The notes beneath the pieces are model-generated. The model searched no databases. It saw only the letters and a list, made by a program, of their open reading frames with translations, and was not told the origin of the DNA. This document shows positions 1 through 7,015 of a DNA stretch of 11,566 nucleotides, piece by piece. Every line of letters begins with the position of its first letter. Position 1 is the first letter of the stretch. A program made the translations under genes and the position numbers. This DNA comes from Burkholderiaceae bacterium (lineage in GTDB: Bacteria; Pseudomonadota; Gammaproteobacteria; Burkholderiales; Burkholderiaceae_E), in contig JALQWJ010000027.1 of assembly GCA_023258775.1 (NCBI GenBank), positions 1 to 11,566 on the forward strand. Reading direction: 5' to 3'.

Positions 1-381
1 AAGATTTATGTTGACGAAGTCCAATTGGGCACCGCGATCACAAACCTCATCAAGAACGCAATTCAAGCGTCCTCAAGTTCACAGCGAGTCGAAGTTAGGG
101 TGTCAAGGAGCAGTCAGACGCTCCTGGAAATTCGGGTGATTGACGAGGGCCCACGTCTGGCAATTGACGAAGTTGATCAACTCTTCAGGCCCTTTGTAAG
201 CGGGAAAAAGGATGGTTTGGGTTTAGGCTTGTCGATCAGCCGCTCATTGATCGAAAATAATGGCGGTACACTCGACTACGAAAGCACCCCTGAAAAGTGC
301 TTCGTTATCAAGCTTTACTTGGAGGATCACCGAAGTGACGAACACCTCGGCAGCACCCGCCCGTCTGGTATGCATCGTTGA
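1..381 (+). CDS. Sensor histidine kinase, C-terminal ATPase part (5' truncated)
   Basis: The reading frame is open from the first base, so only the last 126 residues are present: the HATPase_c domain that binds ATP and phosphorylates the kinase's own histidine. Visible are the N box (NLIKNAIQA, about residues 16-24), a G1 box written DEGPRL (about 48-53), an F box (LFRPF) and the G2 box GLGLGLSIS (about 70-78), followed by the usual GGTL strand. The dimerisation/phosphoacceptor and sensory parts lie upstream of the window. The G1 box lacks the second glycine of the usual DxGxG pattern and has Arg there, which is a departure from consensus. The 3' end overlaps the next gene, a FixJ-type regulator, by 47 bp, so the two are almost certainly a cognate pair and translationally coupled. 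The input signal cannot be deduced. Confidence 0.9.
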   Translation, partial: KIYVDEVQLGTAITNLIKNAIQASSSSQRVEVRVSRSSQTLLEIRVIDEGPRLAIDEVDQLFRPFVSGKKDGLGLGLSISRSLIENNGGTLDYESTPEKCFVIKLYLEDHRSDEHLGSTRPSGMHR

Positions 382-961
382 CGATGACCCGGCGGTAAGA
401 GACTCGTTAGCCCTCATGCTCGGCTTGAAGGGCTTTGATTGCCGGGTCTTTGACAGCGCAGAGCACTTTCTGAAGATGCCGCCTTCGCGTGCCTGTTGCC
501 TTATTCTTGATCTTAGAATGAGTGGTATGACGGGACTTGAGTTGCAGGAAAGGCTGTCTAGCTTGCCGATTCGTTATGAAGTGATTTTTTTGTCTGCTTT
601 CGCCGATACCCATGTGATGCGGCAAGCTTTTTTAAATCAGGCCGCAGATTTTTTGGAAAAGCCTGTGGTCATCAAACATTTACTCGCAGCGCTGGAACGC
701 TCTTTTTCGCGACTTGATCAATCCAATCAATCACAGGCCAATGAGCAATTACATGAGGCCCTAACCCCGCGTGAACGCGAGGTCCTTGAGGCAGTTGCCA
801 AGGGCCTTAATCATCGAGAAATCGGTGAGGCACTTGGTATCAGCCCCAGGACTGTCGAGGTCCATAAGGCTCGAATCATGGCCAAATTTGATGTGAAAAG
901 TGTTGCGGAACTTTTAAGGCTTGTATTGCGGGGGGATCGCCCCAAACAGCGAGCCAGCTAA
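335..961 (+). CDS. Two-component response regulator, FixJ/NarL type (REC + LuxR HTH)
   Basis: A DNA-binding transcription regulator of 208 residues. The receiver domain (about 10-125) has the acidic cluster DDD at 16-18, the phosphoacceptor Asp59 in LILDLRMSG, the switch residue Ser87 and the conserved Lys109 in EKPV. A LuxR/GerE helix-turn-helix follows at about 143-195 (LTPREREVLEAVAKG, then the recognition region ISPRTVEVHKARIMAKF). I chose the GTG at 335 because GGAGGA at 321-326 sits 8 bases before it and it puts a short leader before the first receiver strand. The frame is open further upstream, but that extension has no family similarity and lies inside the kinase gene. The partner is the kinase it overlaps. 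Targets are unknown. The phased repeats just downstream of the gene are candidate binding sites, which is inference only. Confidence 0.93.
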   Translation: MTNTSAAPARLVCIVDDDPAVRDSLALMLGLKGFDCRVFDSAEHFLKMPPSRACCLILDLRMSGMTGLELQERLSSLPIRYEVIFLSAFADTHVMRQAFLNQAADFLEKPVVIKHLLAALERSFSRLDQSNQSQANEQLHEALTPREREVLEAVAKGLNHREIGEALGISPRTVEVHKARIMAKFDVKSVAELLRLVLRGDRPKQRAS

Positions 962-1011
962 GCAATAAAAACTCGCGCCCTGACTTTTTTTGACGCACAC
1001 AGATTTCCTGG

Positions 1012-1059
1012 ATAGCACCTACGCCTACCAATAGCACCACCTCCTACTCTAATAGCACC
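1012..1059 (+). repeat. Three phased direct repeats of ATAGCACC
   Basis: ATAGCACC occurs exactly at 1012-1019, 1031-1038 and 1052-1059. The start-to-start distances are 19 and 21 bp, close to two helical turns each, which would place the copies on the same face of the DNA. The first two copies are followed by a similar CCTAC (1024-1028 and 1042-1046), and the third by a looser CCCGTAC, so the unit is about 20 bp and degenerate beyond the core. This pattern suits a cooperative transcription factor. The adjacent FixJ-type regulator is an obvious but unproven candidate. Confidence 0.6.
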
Positions 1060-1080
1060 GCCCCCCGTACTTTAGGGGGC
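1060..1080. repeat. GC-rich inverted repeat GCCCCC / GGGGGC
   Basis: GCCCCC at 1060-1065 is the reverse complement of GGGGGC at 1075-1080, with a 9-base loop. It directly follows the third ATAGCACC copy. Neither strand shows a T-run after the stem, so it does not look like an intrinsic terminator and could instead be part of a regulator binding site. Confidence 0.5.
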
Positions 1081-1128
1081 TTGCGACATTACAAGCAATC
1101 AGCGATCATCCGCATCGAGTGTGCGTTC

Positions 1129-1146
1129 ACCTTCAATGTTGAAGGT
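1129..1146. promoter_or_regulatory. 18-bp palindrome, candidate operator
   Basis: ACCTTCAA at 1129-1136 and TTGAAGGT at 1139-1146 are perfect reverse complements around a central TG. It lies about 125 bp before the start of the small membrane protein gene, in otherwise non-coding DNA. The size and symmetry fit a dimeric helix-turn-helix regulator site. No regulator is identified. Confidence 0.45.
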
Positions 1147-1269
1147 CAATAACGTTCAAATGGCTTGACCGTGCGCTGATGCGCGGATCAGTCGACAAGA
1201 ACGTATGCTCATGGGAAAAACACTGTCAGTGCGGAATTCGGAGCCTATTTGGCTCTGCAAGGAGCTATC

Positions 1270-1800
1270 TTGCAACAAGACCGCACAAAACATTTCACGT
1301 CGGTAGACGCTTTATTTTTGCTTTTTTTACTATCGGCCCTAATTGGTGTTGCCCTCATTGGTCACCTCGCCTACAGAGAGGGTCTTAAAACCGAGGCTGC
1401 AAAGGCTAATGCAGCGATACTTAAGGACTGGTTCGACCAACTCGATGCCTTATCTGCCAAAGGTCAGCAAAGCCAATTAGAGGCCTGTCGTGACGACGGT
1501 GAAAAAACTTGGGAGGGATGTCAGGCGGCACTCTTGGGTGAGCAAGGCCCGTTGAAGTCGGCGAAAAATCCTTTTGATGCAAATCAGGCTGTGATCGGGC
1601 AAAAGTGCGACCGGACCGACCTCAATACACGAGGCTTAGTCGTGATTGAAAAAGGAACTCCTGCCCCTCCGGGAGCCCCGCCTGCGATCAGCTTTGGGCC
1701 CATGGAAACCGGCGAAAAACTCTCTAAAGACCTGCCGCTTCGCATCATGGTCTGCGATAAGGGCGCTTATGCGTTAAAGGTCGCAGAGGTTAAACTGTGA
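1270..1800 (+). CDS. Small single-pass membrane protein, putative partner of the tandem-sensor channel
   Basis: I do not recognise the family. The 176-residue product has one strong hydrophobic segment at about 13-34 preceded by a short charged N-terminus, so it is probably anchored by its N-terminus with about 140 residues in the periplasm. That domain has a helical, Ala/Lys-rich stretch (36-70), four cysteines (73, 84, 113, 162) that could form two disulfides, and a Pro/Gly/Ala-rich stretch (PAPPGAPP, 131-138). I chose TTG at 1270 because AAGGAG (1259-1264) precedes it by 5 bases. An in-frame TTG at 1249 has no such site. The stop overlaps the GTG of the channel gene by 4 bp, indicating translational coupling and perhaps a shared complex. 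A role as a channel accessory subunit is inference from this coupling only. Confidence 0.75.
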   Translation: MQQDRTKHFTSVDALFLLFLLSALIGVALIGHLAYREGLKTEAAKANAAILKDWFDQLDALSAKGQQSQLEACRDDGEKTWEGCQAALLGEQGPLKSAKNPFDANQAVIGQKCDRTDLNTRGLVVIEKGTPAPPGAPPAISFGPMETGEKLSKDLPLRIMVCDKGAYALKVAEVKL

Positions 1801-3419
1801 GCGAGGCAACAGGGGGCGCTATCCATCACCGGCACCGAGCACCACCCGATTGGGGAACGGTTCCACTAAGGCACTGGCTCTATCGATGGCTACTTGATGC
1901 TGAAACCGATGGTAATCACCAGGCTGCTGTTGATCGTTTCATCGCATTTTTAATTGTTGCAAACCTTGCCGCTCTTGTTTTTGAGCACGTTCCTGCGATC
2001 TACGGCCCCTACAAAGATTGGTTTCACTGGTTTGACATCGCTTCGGTTGCGATCTTCACTGTTGAATACCTTGCCCGCTTTTATTTAGCACCGGAAGACG
2101 CAGAGTTTGCTAAGCAAAAGAATCCACGCTTAAGCTATGTTTCCAGCCCCTTCGCACTGATCGATTTAGCGGCGATTCTTCCTTTTTATCTTGCTGCCTT
2201 CGTCAACATCGATTTACGAATGCTCCGAGCACTTCGATTGCTTCGAATTCTAAAACTTTTCCGAGTACTCATCCCAGCCGTTAAAGAATTTCAATTATTA
2301 AATCAAGGTCGAAGTTTCAGGCAAAAAGTCCATGCACTGGTTTGGCCCGGCGAATTCGGTGGGCGCCTCCATGATTATTTTGATACCTTCATCATGGTAT
2401 GGGTCGTCGTTTCGGTCACCGCCGTTGTTCTCGAGTCTGTTGCGTCGATTCACTACATACTTAATCTTGAATTCATCATTCTCGACACGATTGCTGTTGG
2501 CGTATTCACGCTCGAATATTTAATGCGTGTTTATTCGGTTGTCGAAACCAAGGGATTTCGGCATCCAATCGCAGGACGACTTCGTTACGCAAAAACCGGC
2601 AATGCAATTGTCGATTTACTAGCAGTTTTGCCATTCTTTTTAGAGGCTTTTCTCCATCACCTGTTTGATCTTCGATTCTTGCGAGTTTTTCGTTTATTGC
2701 GATTACTTAAACTCACAAAGTACACGGGTGCAACCTCAACACTCGTGATCGTCGTCAAACGCGAATGGCCAGTGATGGCAGCAGCAACATTCATTATGCT
2801 GCTGCTTGTGGTGCTCACCGCGAGTCTTGGCTATCTCTTTGAACATGATGCGCAACCAGATAAGTTTGAGAATATTCCGGCATCGATTTACTGGGCTGTG
2901 ATTACGCTTGCTTCTGTCGGTTATGGCGATATTTCGCCGGTTACGCCGATTGGTCGAATCATGACGATTGTTCTTGCCCTACTTGGCATTGGTATTTTCG
3001 CGATCCCTGCAGCGCTCTTGTCATCTGCCTTCAGCGACCAGCTTCGTATTGAGCGGGAAACGCTAGCGAATGAACTCTACGCCATGATGGCCGATGGCCA
3101 TATCTCGACCGATGAGCAAGAAACAATCGACCGTGAAGCGAAGCGCTTGCACCTAAGTCGCGATGAAGTGAATCGATTAATTGAAAAGGCCAGACGGGAA
3201 CGCGAGCTCAAGGATGACCACACTGGATTGACCATTACCAAGCTTGTTGAGCGACCTGATATCGCGATTGAGCGTTACCGAGAGCTTGTCGGTCAGATGC
3301 GCCAGATTGCACTTATGGTTGACAAACCGACCATGGACAAACTCGTCGATGATCCTGATCGCACGACTGCCTTTGAACGCAGGATTTGGCGATCGCTGCG
3401 TGACGATATCAAAAACTAG
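1797..3419 (+). CDS. Voltage-gated K+ channel with two tandem voltage sensors and one pore
   Basis: An inner-membrane ion channel subunit of 540 residues. The first voltage-sensor domain spans about 45-163 (S1 46-63, S2 74-97, S3 116-136). Its S4 carries R141, R144, R147, R150, K153 and R156 at every third position. No pore follows it. A second sensor spans about 193-309, with S4 charges R293, R296, R299, R302, K305 and K308. Only then come S5 (about 323-347), a pore helix and the K+ filter SVGYGD (373-378), and S6 (387-412). The two sensors resemble each other (FTVEYLAR versus FTLEYLMR; IDLAAILPF versus VDLLAVLPF), indicating internal duplication. The cytoplasmic tail (about 413-540) is charged, with an acidic DGHISTDEQ stretch at 433-441. 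The GTG start overlaps the upstream stop by 4 bp and has AGAGG before it. Ordinary bacterial Kv channels have one sensor per pore and are about half this length. Confidence 0.93.
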   Translation: MSEATGGAIHHRHRAPPDWGTVPLRHWLYRWLLDAETDGNHQAAVDRFIAFLIVANLAALVFEHVPAIYGPYKDWFHWFDIASVAIFTVEYLARFYLAPEDAEFAKQKNPRLSYVSSPFALIDLAAILPFYLAAFVNIDLRMLRALRLLRILKLFRVLIPAVKEFQLLNQGRSFRQKVHALVWPGEFGGRLHDYFDTFIMVWVVVSVTAVVLESVASIHYILNLEFIILDTIAVGVFTLEYLMRVYSVVETKGFRHPIAGRLRYAKTGNAIVDLLAVLPFFLEAFLHHLFDLRFLRVFRLLRLLKLTKYTGATSTLVIVVKREWPVMAAATFIMLLLVVLTASLGYLFEHDAQPDKFENIPASIYWAVITLASVGYGDISPVTPIGRIMTIVLALLGIGIFAIPAALLSSAFSDQLRIERETLANELYAMMADGHISTDEQETIDREAKRLHLSRDEVNRLIEKARRERELKDDHTGLTITKLVERPDIAIERYRELVGQMRQIALMVDKPTMDKLVDDPDRTTAFERRIWRSLRDDIKN

Positions 3420-3434
3420 TGGGTCTTTTCGCCC

Positions 3435-5318
3435 TTAAATTTCTACCTTGCTCCCAAGCTCAACCACCGAGCCCATCGGTAATTTGAGAAAATCTGCAGC
3501 ACCGCTTGCATTGAGATGCATTTGCGCGAAGAGCTTTTCTCGCCATTGCGACATGGCACCTCCAATTGTGGGAATCACGATGTCCCGTGACAAAAAATAA
3601 CTTGTCAGCATAGGGTCCATTGGTACGCCGTGTAATCGCATTGCCTCGAGCGCTGCCGGAAGATTTGGATCGTTCTTGAATCCATAATTTACCAACACCT
3701 CCCAGGACTCATTACCTAAAGCGCGAATCTCAAGCCTTGACTGGTCCTCAATCCAGGGAAGCTCATGATTGCGAACGGTGACAAAAAGATTAAATTGGTG
3801 CAGTACCTTGTTGTGCTTCAAATTATGTAGAAGTGCATTAGGAACGATGCCGATCTGACTGGTCAGAAAAACAGCAATGCCCTCAACCCTTGTTGGCGGA
3901 CTAATGTGAATTGATTCAAGAAACAATCCAAGACTGATCGAATGATCACGAAGCGCATCATTCAATAGGCTTCGCCCGTCGTACCAGGTGCGCATCAACA
4001 AATACACTGCTGCGCCAATCGCTAAAGGAAACCATCCACCTTCTAGAAACTTGAGCAGGTTTGAAGCGAAAAACAACAAATCGACAACGAAAAAGAAGCT
4101 CGTCGCCGTCACGCACAATAGCCAGGAGTAATGCCAGCCGAATCGAATCACAAAGAATGTGAGTACGGTGGTGATCAGCATGTCAAGCGTTACCGCAATA
4201 CCATAAGCTGCCGCAAGGTTTGAAGAAGACTTAAATAGTCCAACGGCAAGGACAATGGCGCAAAACAAGCTCCAATTAACAAAGGGAATGTAAATCTGCC
4301 CCGTATCTCGCTCACTCGTGTGGATCACCTGCATGCGTGGCAGATAGCCGAGCTGTATCACTTGTTTGGTAACGCTGAATGCGCCCGAAATCAGCGCTTG
4401 CGAGGCAATTACGGTGGCTACCGTGGCTAGGATGACGAGGGGCAGCAGCAACCACGAAGGCGCAAGCGAGAAAAAGGGATTCTTCACCGCCTCAGGATTA
4501 CTCAGTAAGACTGCACCCTGACCCAAATAATTGAGGACAAGGGCAGGCATAACCAGTGCAAACCAAGCAAGTCGAATCGGCTTGCGGCCAAAGTGCCCCA
4601 TGTCTGCGTAAAGCGCTTCTCCGCCAGTCACACAAAGCACCACTGCACCCAATAAAATAAAACTCAGGCCCGGATTTGTAAGTACAAAAACAATAGCGTA
4701 ATACGGACTGATTGCCAGCAGAATCTCTGGCGTATCGGCAATATGGTAAATACCCAAGGCTGCAATAACAACAAACCACACGAAGGTGATTGGCCCAAAA
4801 AAACGACCAATACCTGCGGTCCCTCGACGCTGAAGCGCAAAAAGTGCAAGCAATATAATCAGGGTGCTTGGTAGCACCGCTTGGGTAAGCGCAGGTGAAA
4901 TCAGTTCCAGACCTTCAACAGCCGAGAGAACCGAGATGGCCGGCGTTATCACGCCATCGCCATAAAAAAGGCAGGTTCCAAAAATGCCAATCAGAAACAA
5001 GAAGCGTTTCAAGCCAGGCCGATCACCGACCGACTCACTGGCGAGTGCCAGCATCGCTACAAGTCCACCCTCCCCACGATTATCTGCACGCAAGACAAGA
5101 CTGACGTACTTTAGGGAAACAATGACCGTCAGTGTCCAGACAAGTAGCGAAAGAACGCCAAAAATATTGGCCCGACTTAGTTCAAGATGTCCTGCGCCGA
5201 AGATTTCCTTCATCGCATAAAGCACACTTGTTCCAATATCGCCGTAAACAACCCCCAGCGCTGCGAGCGTGAGGCTAGCTAGCTTGGTATGAGACCCTTG
5301 AGGAGACGTTGCGTTCAT
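3435..5318 (-). CDS. kup: Kup-type low-affinity K+ uptake transporter
   Basis: A K+/H+ symporter of the KUP/HAK/KT family in the inner membrane. The 627-residue length is close to E. coli Kup (622). About twelve hydrophobic segments occupy roughly 12-455, followed by a hydrophilic cytoplasmic tail of about 170 residues. Family signatures are [10 protein letters not shown] (22-31), RADNRGEGG (77-85), [19 protein letters not shown] (118-136) and [14 protein letters not shown] (231-244). The usual Pro after GDIGTS is Val here. I chose the ATG at 5318 because it gives the normal N-terminus just before the first segment. The frame stays open to a TTG at 5360 but without family support. It converges with the channel gene (15 bp between stops) and diverges from the HU gene, so a K+ channel and a K+ importer share one locus. 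Confidence 0.97.
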   Translation of the reverse strand: MNATSPQGSHTKLASLTLAALGVVYGDIGTSVLYAMKEIFGAGHLELSRANIFGVLSLLVWTLTVIVSLKYVSLVLRADNRGEGGLVAMLALASESVGDRPGLKRFLFLIGIFGTCLFYGDGVITPAISVLSAVEGLELISPALTQAVLPSTLIILLALFALQRRGTAGIGRFFGPITFVWFVVIAALGIYHIADTPEILLAISPYYAIVFVLTNPGLSFILLGAVVLCVTGGEALYADMGHFGRKPIRLAWFALVMPALVLNYLGQGAVLLSNPEAVKNPFFSLAPSWLLLPLVILATVATVIASQALISGAFSVTKQVIQLGYLPRMQVIHTSERDTGQIYIPFVNWSLFCAIVLAVGLFKSSSNLAAAYGIAVTLDMLITTVLTFFVIRFGWHYSWLLCVTATSFFFVVDLLFFASNLLKFLEGGWFPLAIGAAVYLLMRTWYDGRSLLNDALRDHSISLGLFLESIHISPPTRVEGIAVFLTSQIGIVPNALLHNLKHNKVLHQFNLFVTVRNHELPWIEDQSRLEIRALGNESWEVLVNYGFKNDPNLPAALEAMRLHGVPMDPMLTSYFLSRDIVIPTIGGAMSQWREKLFAQMHLNASGAADFLKLPMGSVVELGSKVEI

Positions 5319-5411
5319 GCTGCGGTGCAGTACTTTGCCCCGGTTGCCCACCTGGGTCAAGCCCTTACGGTATGATTGAAAGGCGATGCTTGTCGTCTCT
5401 TGCGGGCTGTC

Positions 5412-5438
5412 CTAAAAATAGACAATGACGGTTTTTAG
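5412..5438. repeat. Inverted repeat CTAAAAA / TTTTTAG between kup and the HU gene
   Basis: CTAAAAA (5412-5418) and TTTTTAG (5432-5438) are perfect reverse complements separated by 13 bases, in the 186-bp spacer between the divergent kup and HU genes. It could be an operator acting on either gene or a chance A/T-rich symmetry. I found no strong sigma-70 promoter in this spacer on either strand. Confidence 0.3.
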
Positions 5439-5504
5439 ATCCCGCCAAGCTGTGCGAAAATATCGAGCTTTCCGATAACCACCGAGGATCCAAGGAGAAC
5501 AAGG

Positions 5505-5789
5505 GTGAACAAGGGCGAACTTATCGAGATCATTGCGCAAGAAGCCGACCTGAGCAAAGCTGCAGCGGGGCGCGCCCTCGAAGCGATCCTGAGCAATATC
5601 GTTAAAACGGTGGCCAAGAAGCAAGATGTACAAATTACTGGATTCGGGTCGTTTAAAGCAGTGAAGCGGCCAGCGCGTACAGGGCGCAATCCTTCGACGG
5701 GCGTAGCAATCAAGATCGCAGCAACAACTGTGCCGCGATTTACGGCAGGCACAGCATTTAAGGCAGCTGTAGCAAAAAAGAAGGCCTAA
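5505..5789 (+). CDS. HU-family nucleoid-associated DNA-binding protein
   Basis: A 94-residue histone-like protein that bends and compacts DNA as a dimer. It shows the HU/IHF layout: N-terminal helices starting MNKGELIEIIAQEADLSKAA, the ITGFGSF strand (44-50), and the DNA-wrapping beta-arm with the RNP motif in RPARTGRNPSTG (55-66). VPRFTAGTAFKAAVA near the end matches HU better than IHF. The tail KKKA extends slightly past the common 90-residue HU. The GTG at 5505 is well supported by AAGGAG at 5492-5497, 7 bases upstream. It diverges from kup and stands alone on its strand, closed by the hairpin at 5788-5812. It is most likely one of several HU paralogues in the genome, as is common in Burkholderiales. 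Confidence 0.95.
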   Translation: MNKGELIEIIAQEADLSKAAAGRALEAILSNIVKTVAKKQDVQITGFGSFKAVKRPARTGRNPSTGVAIKIAATTVPRFTAGTAFKAAVAKKKA

Positions 5790-5812
5790 AAAAGGGGCCC
5801 GATAAAGGGCCT
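5788..5812 (-). terminator. Intrinsic terminator-like hairpin, best on the minus strand
   Basis: GGCCC (5796-5800) and GGGCC (5807-5811) pair around GATAAA, with a possible extra G-T pair. Read on the minus strand, the stem is followed by CC and six T residues (5793-5788), the form of a rho-independent terminator. It would end transcripts of the Bug/TctC receptor unit coming from the right. On the plus strand it sits right after the HU stop, with only a weak T-containing sequence behind it, so it may act on both strands. Confidence 0.6.
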
Positions 5813-5831
5813 CGAGTCTTAAGGCAATCCA

Positions 5832-5887
5832 TGTTTTCCGGCCGTTGTTTTCCGGCCATTGTTTTCCGGCTATTGTTTTCTGGCCAT
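5832..5887. repeat. Tandem repeat, four copies of a 14-bp unit
   Basis: Four consecutive 14-bp units with consensus TGTTTTCCGGCCAT lie at 5832-5845, 5846-5859, 5860-5873 and 5874-5887. They differ by one base each (GT for AT in copy 1, CTAT in copy 3, CTGG in copy 4). A partial TGT follows. The repeat lies in the non-coding spacer between the HU hairpin and the end of the Bug/TctC receptor gene. Since 14 is not a multiple of 3 and the array lies outside any credible gene, it is non-coding. Copy number may vary between strains by slippage. Confidence 0.9.
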
Positions 5888-5940
5888 TGTACGGTGGCAC
5901 TCGAAAGCGCCACGCTAAAGCCCAGGGCTGACGGACTCAG

Positions 5941-6999
5941 TTATGCCTTTTTCAACAGTCCAAGTGCTTCGATCAGCTTTCTTTCCGCTTCAAGCGTTTG
6001 CTTGGCCCAGGAAAGATAATCCTCACTATTTTTATACCAATACTCCTGATCAAGGGTATCGAGCATCTTCATGTGTTCTGGATCATCAAGCGCCTTGCGA
6101 AATGCATCATGCAGGTGCTTTTGAATGCGGGCATCCATGCCCTTTGGCGCGACAATGCCATAGGGAGAATTTGACACTATCCCGTAGCCCAACTCTTTGG
6201 CGGTTGGTGCATAGGCCCAGCGTTTGGTCCGACGTTCGCCAAAGGTCATCAGCAAGCGCATCTTTCCCGCATCAACATTAGGCCCCCAGCCTGTTGCATC
6301 TGATAGTGCGTCGGTATGACCGCCAAGTAATGCCAGTGTATTTTCTGAGTTTCCCTTGAACGGAACATGGAGAAACCTGGCACCAGTGCGCATACCCAGT
6401 TCCTCAATCACCAAATGCGGGGTGGTGCCCGTACCCGTGTTACCCACCGACAGTTTCTCAGGATTTGCCTTAGCAAAGTCGACCATTTCCTGGATTGTTT
6501 TGAATCTTGAATCAGCGCGAACCGTGATTCCAAAGGTATAACCGGTCAGGCCAATGATATAAGTAAAATCACGAATTGGGTCCCATGACACAGCTTGCAT
6601 GTGTGGAATCCGAAACGCACTCATTGGAAGTTGTGCAAGTGTGTAGCCATCGGGTTTCGCGGTTGCAGCCATTGTCGATGGTCCCAGCATGCCGCCTGCC
6701 CCGGGCTTGTTTTCAACCACAATTGTCTGCCCAAGATATTTACCAGCAATTTCGGCAAACTTTCTCAAATGCCGATCAGTCGATCCTCCAGGAGGCCATG
6801 GAACGATTAAGTTAACGGGCTTTGTAGGATATGCGGGGGCCGCCCCAGTTTGCGCCTGAACCATGCCGGCACCCAAAGCCATGGCGCCCGCCGAAATACT
6901 TGCGGTGCTCAGGACAAGCCCAGTGTTTAAGGCCTGACCAAGTATTTGTCTTCTCGATTGCTTAAACTGATGACCTTGAATCACAGGCGTATGCTTCAT
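5941..6999 (-). CDS. Bug/TctC-family periplasmic solute-binding protein (tripartite tricarboxylate transporter type)
   Basis: A periplasmic receptor of 352 residues. The N-terminus carries a twin-arginine-like motif SRRQIL (R16, R17), a hydrophobic stretch and a probable cleavage site after VQAQ near residue 50. The mature part begins YPTKPVNLIVPWPPGGSTD (57-75), the hallmark of the Bug/TctC fold, followed by ENKPGAGG and a closing domain with VPFKG. Known relatives bind dicarboxylates, tricarboxylates, nicotinate or amino acids, usually without a membrane partner next door, as here: no TctA or TctB is visible. The ATG at 6999 has GGAGAGG about 8 bases upstream. It lies 101 bp behind the amidohydrolase gene on the same strand, so it may deliver that enzyme's substrate or a related compound. 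The ligand itself cannot be read from sequence. Confidence 0.94.
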   Translation of the reverse strand: MKHTPVIQGHQFKQSRRQILGQALNTGLVLSTASISAGAMALGAGMVQAQTGAAPAYPTKPVNLIVPWPPGGSTDRHLRKFAEIAGKYLGQTIVVENKPGAGGMLGPSTMAATAKPDGYTLAQLPMSAFRIPHMQAVSWDPIRDFTYIIGLTGYTFGITVRADSRFKTIQEMVDFAKANPEKLSVGNTGTGTTPHLVIEELGMRTGARFLHVPFKGNSENTLALLGGHTDALSDATGWGPNVDAGKMRLLMTFGERRTKRWAYAPTAKELGYGIVSNSPYGIVAPKGMDARIQKHLHDAFRKALDDPEHMKMLDTLDQEYWYKNSEDYLSWAKQTLEAERKLIEALGLLKKA

Positions 7000-7015
7000 G
7001 ACGATTACCTCTCCA

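Larger units (their letters stand above)
962..1269 (+). promoter_or_regulatory. 308-bp non-coding spacer, probable control region of the channel operon
   Basis: No convincing gene is present here. The stretch starts after the response regulator and ends at the small membrane protein gene. It contains three direct copies of ATAGCACC, a GC-rich inverted repeat and an 18-bp palindrome (listed separately). TTGACG at 990-995 could be a -35 element, but the sequence 17 bp downstream is a poor -10, so no promoter is called with confidence. There is no clear intrinsic terminator after the regulator gene, so read-through into the channel operon is possible. Confidence 0.5.

Noticed and set aside
260..334. 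ATG start at 260 for the response regulator
   Set aside because: The extra 25 residues lie within the kinase coding sequence and resemble nothing; the GTG at 335 has a strong, well-spaced ribosome binding site.
984..991. T-run as a terminator tail behind the response regulator
   Set aside because: No stable stem precedes it.
1060..1080. Intrinsic terminator after the response regulator gene
   Set aside because: The GC-rich stem has no T-run on either side in the proper position.
5319..5360. TTG start for kup giving 14 more residues
   Set aside because: The added residues are not typical of Kup; the ATG at 5318 gives the family's usual length.
5832..5887. CRISPR array
   Set aside because: The units are directly abutting 14-mers with no spacers and there are no cas genes.
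5412..5900. Long open frame of 162 codons on the minus strand over the HU gene
   Set aside because: It is antisense to a clear HU gene, begins within the 14-bp tandem repeat and has a Cys/Arg-rich translation with no family likeness.
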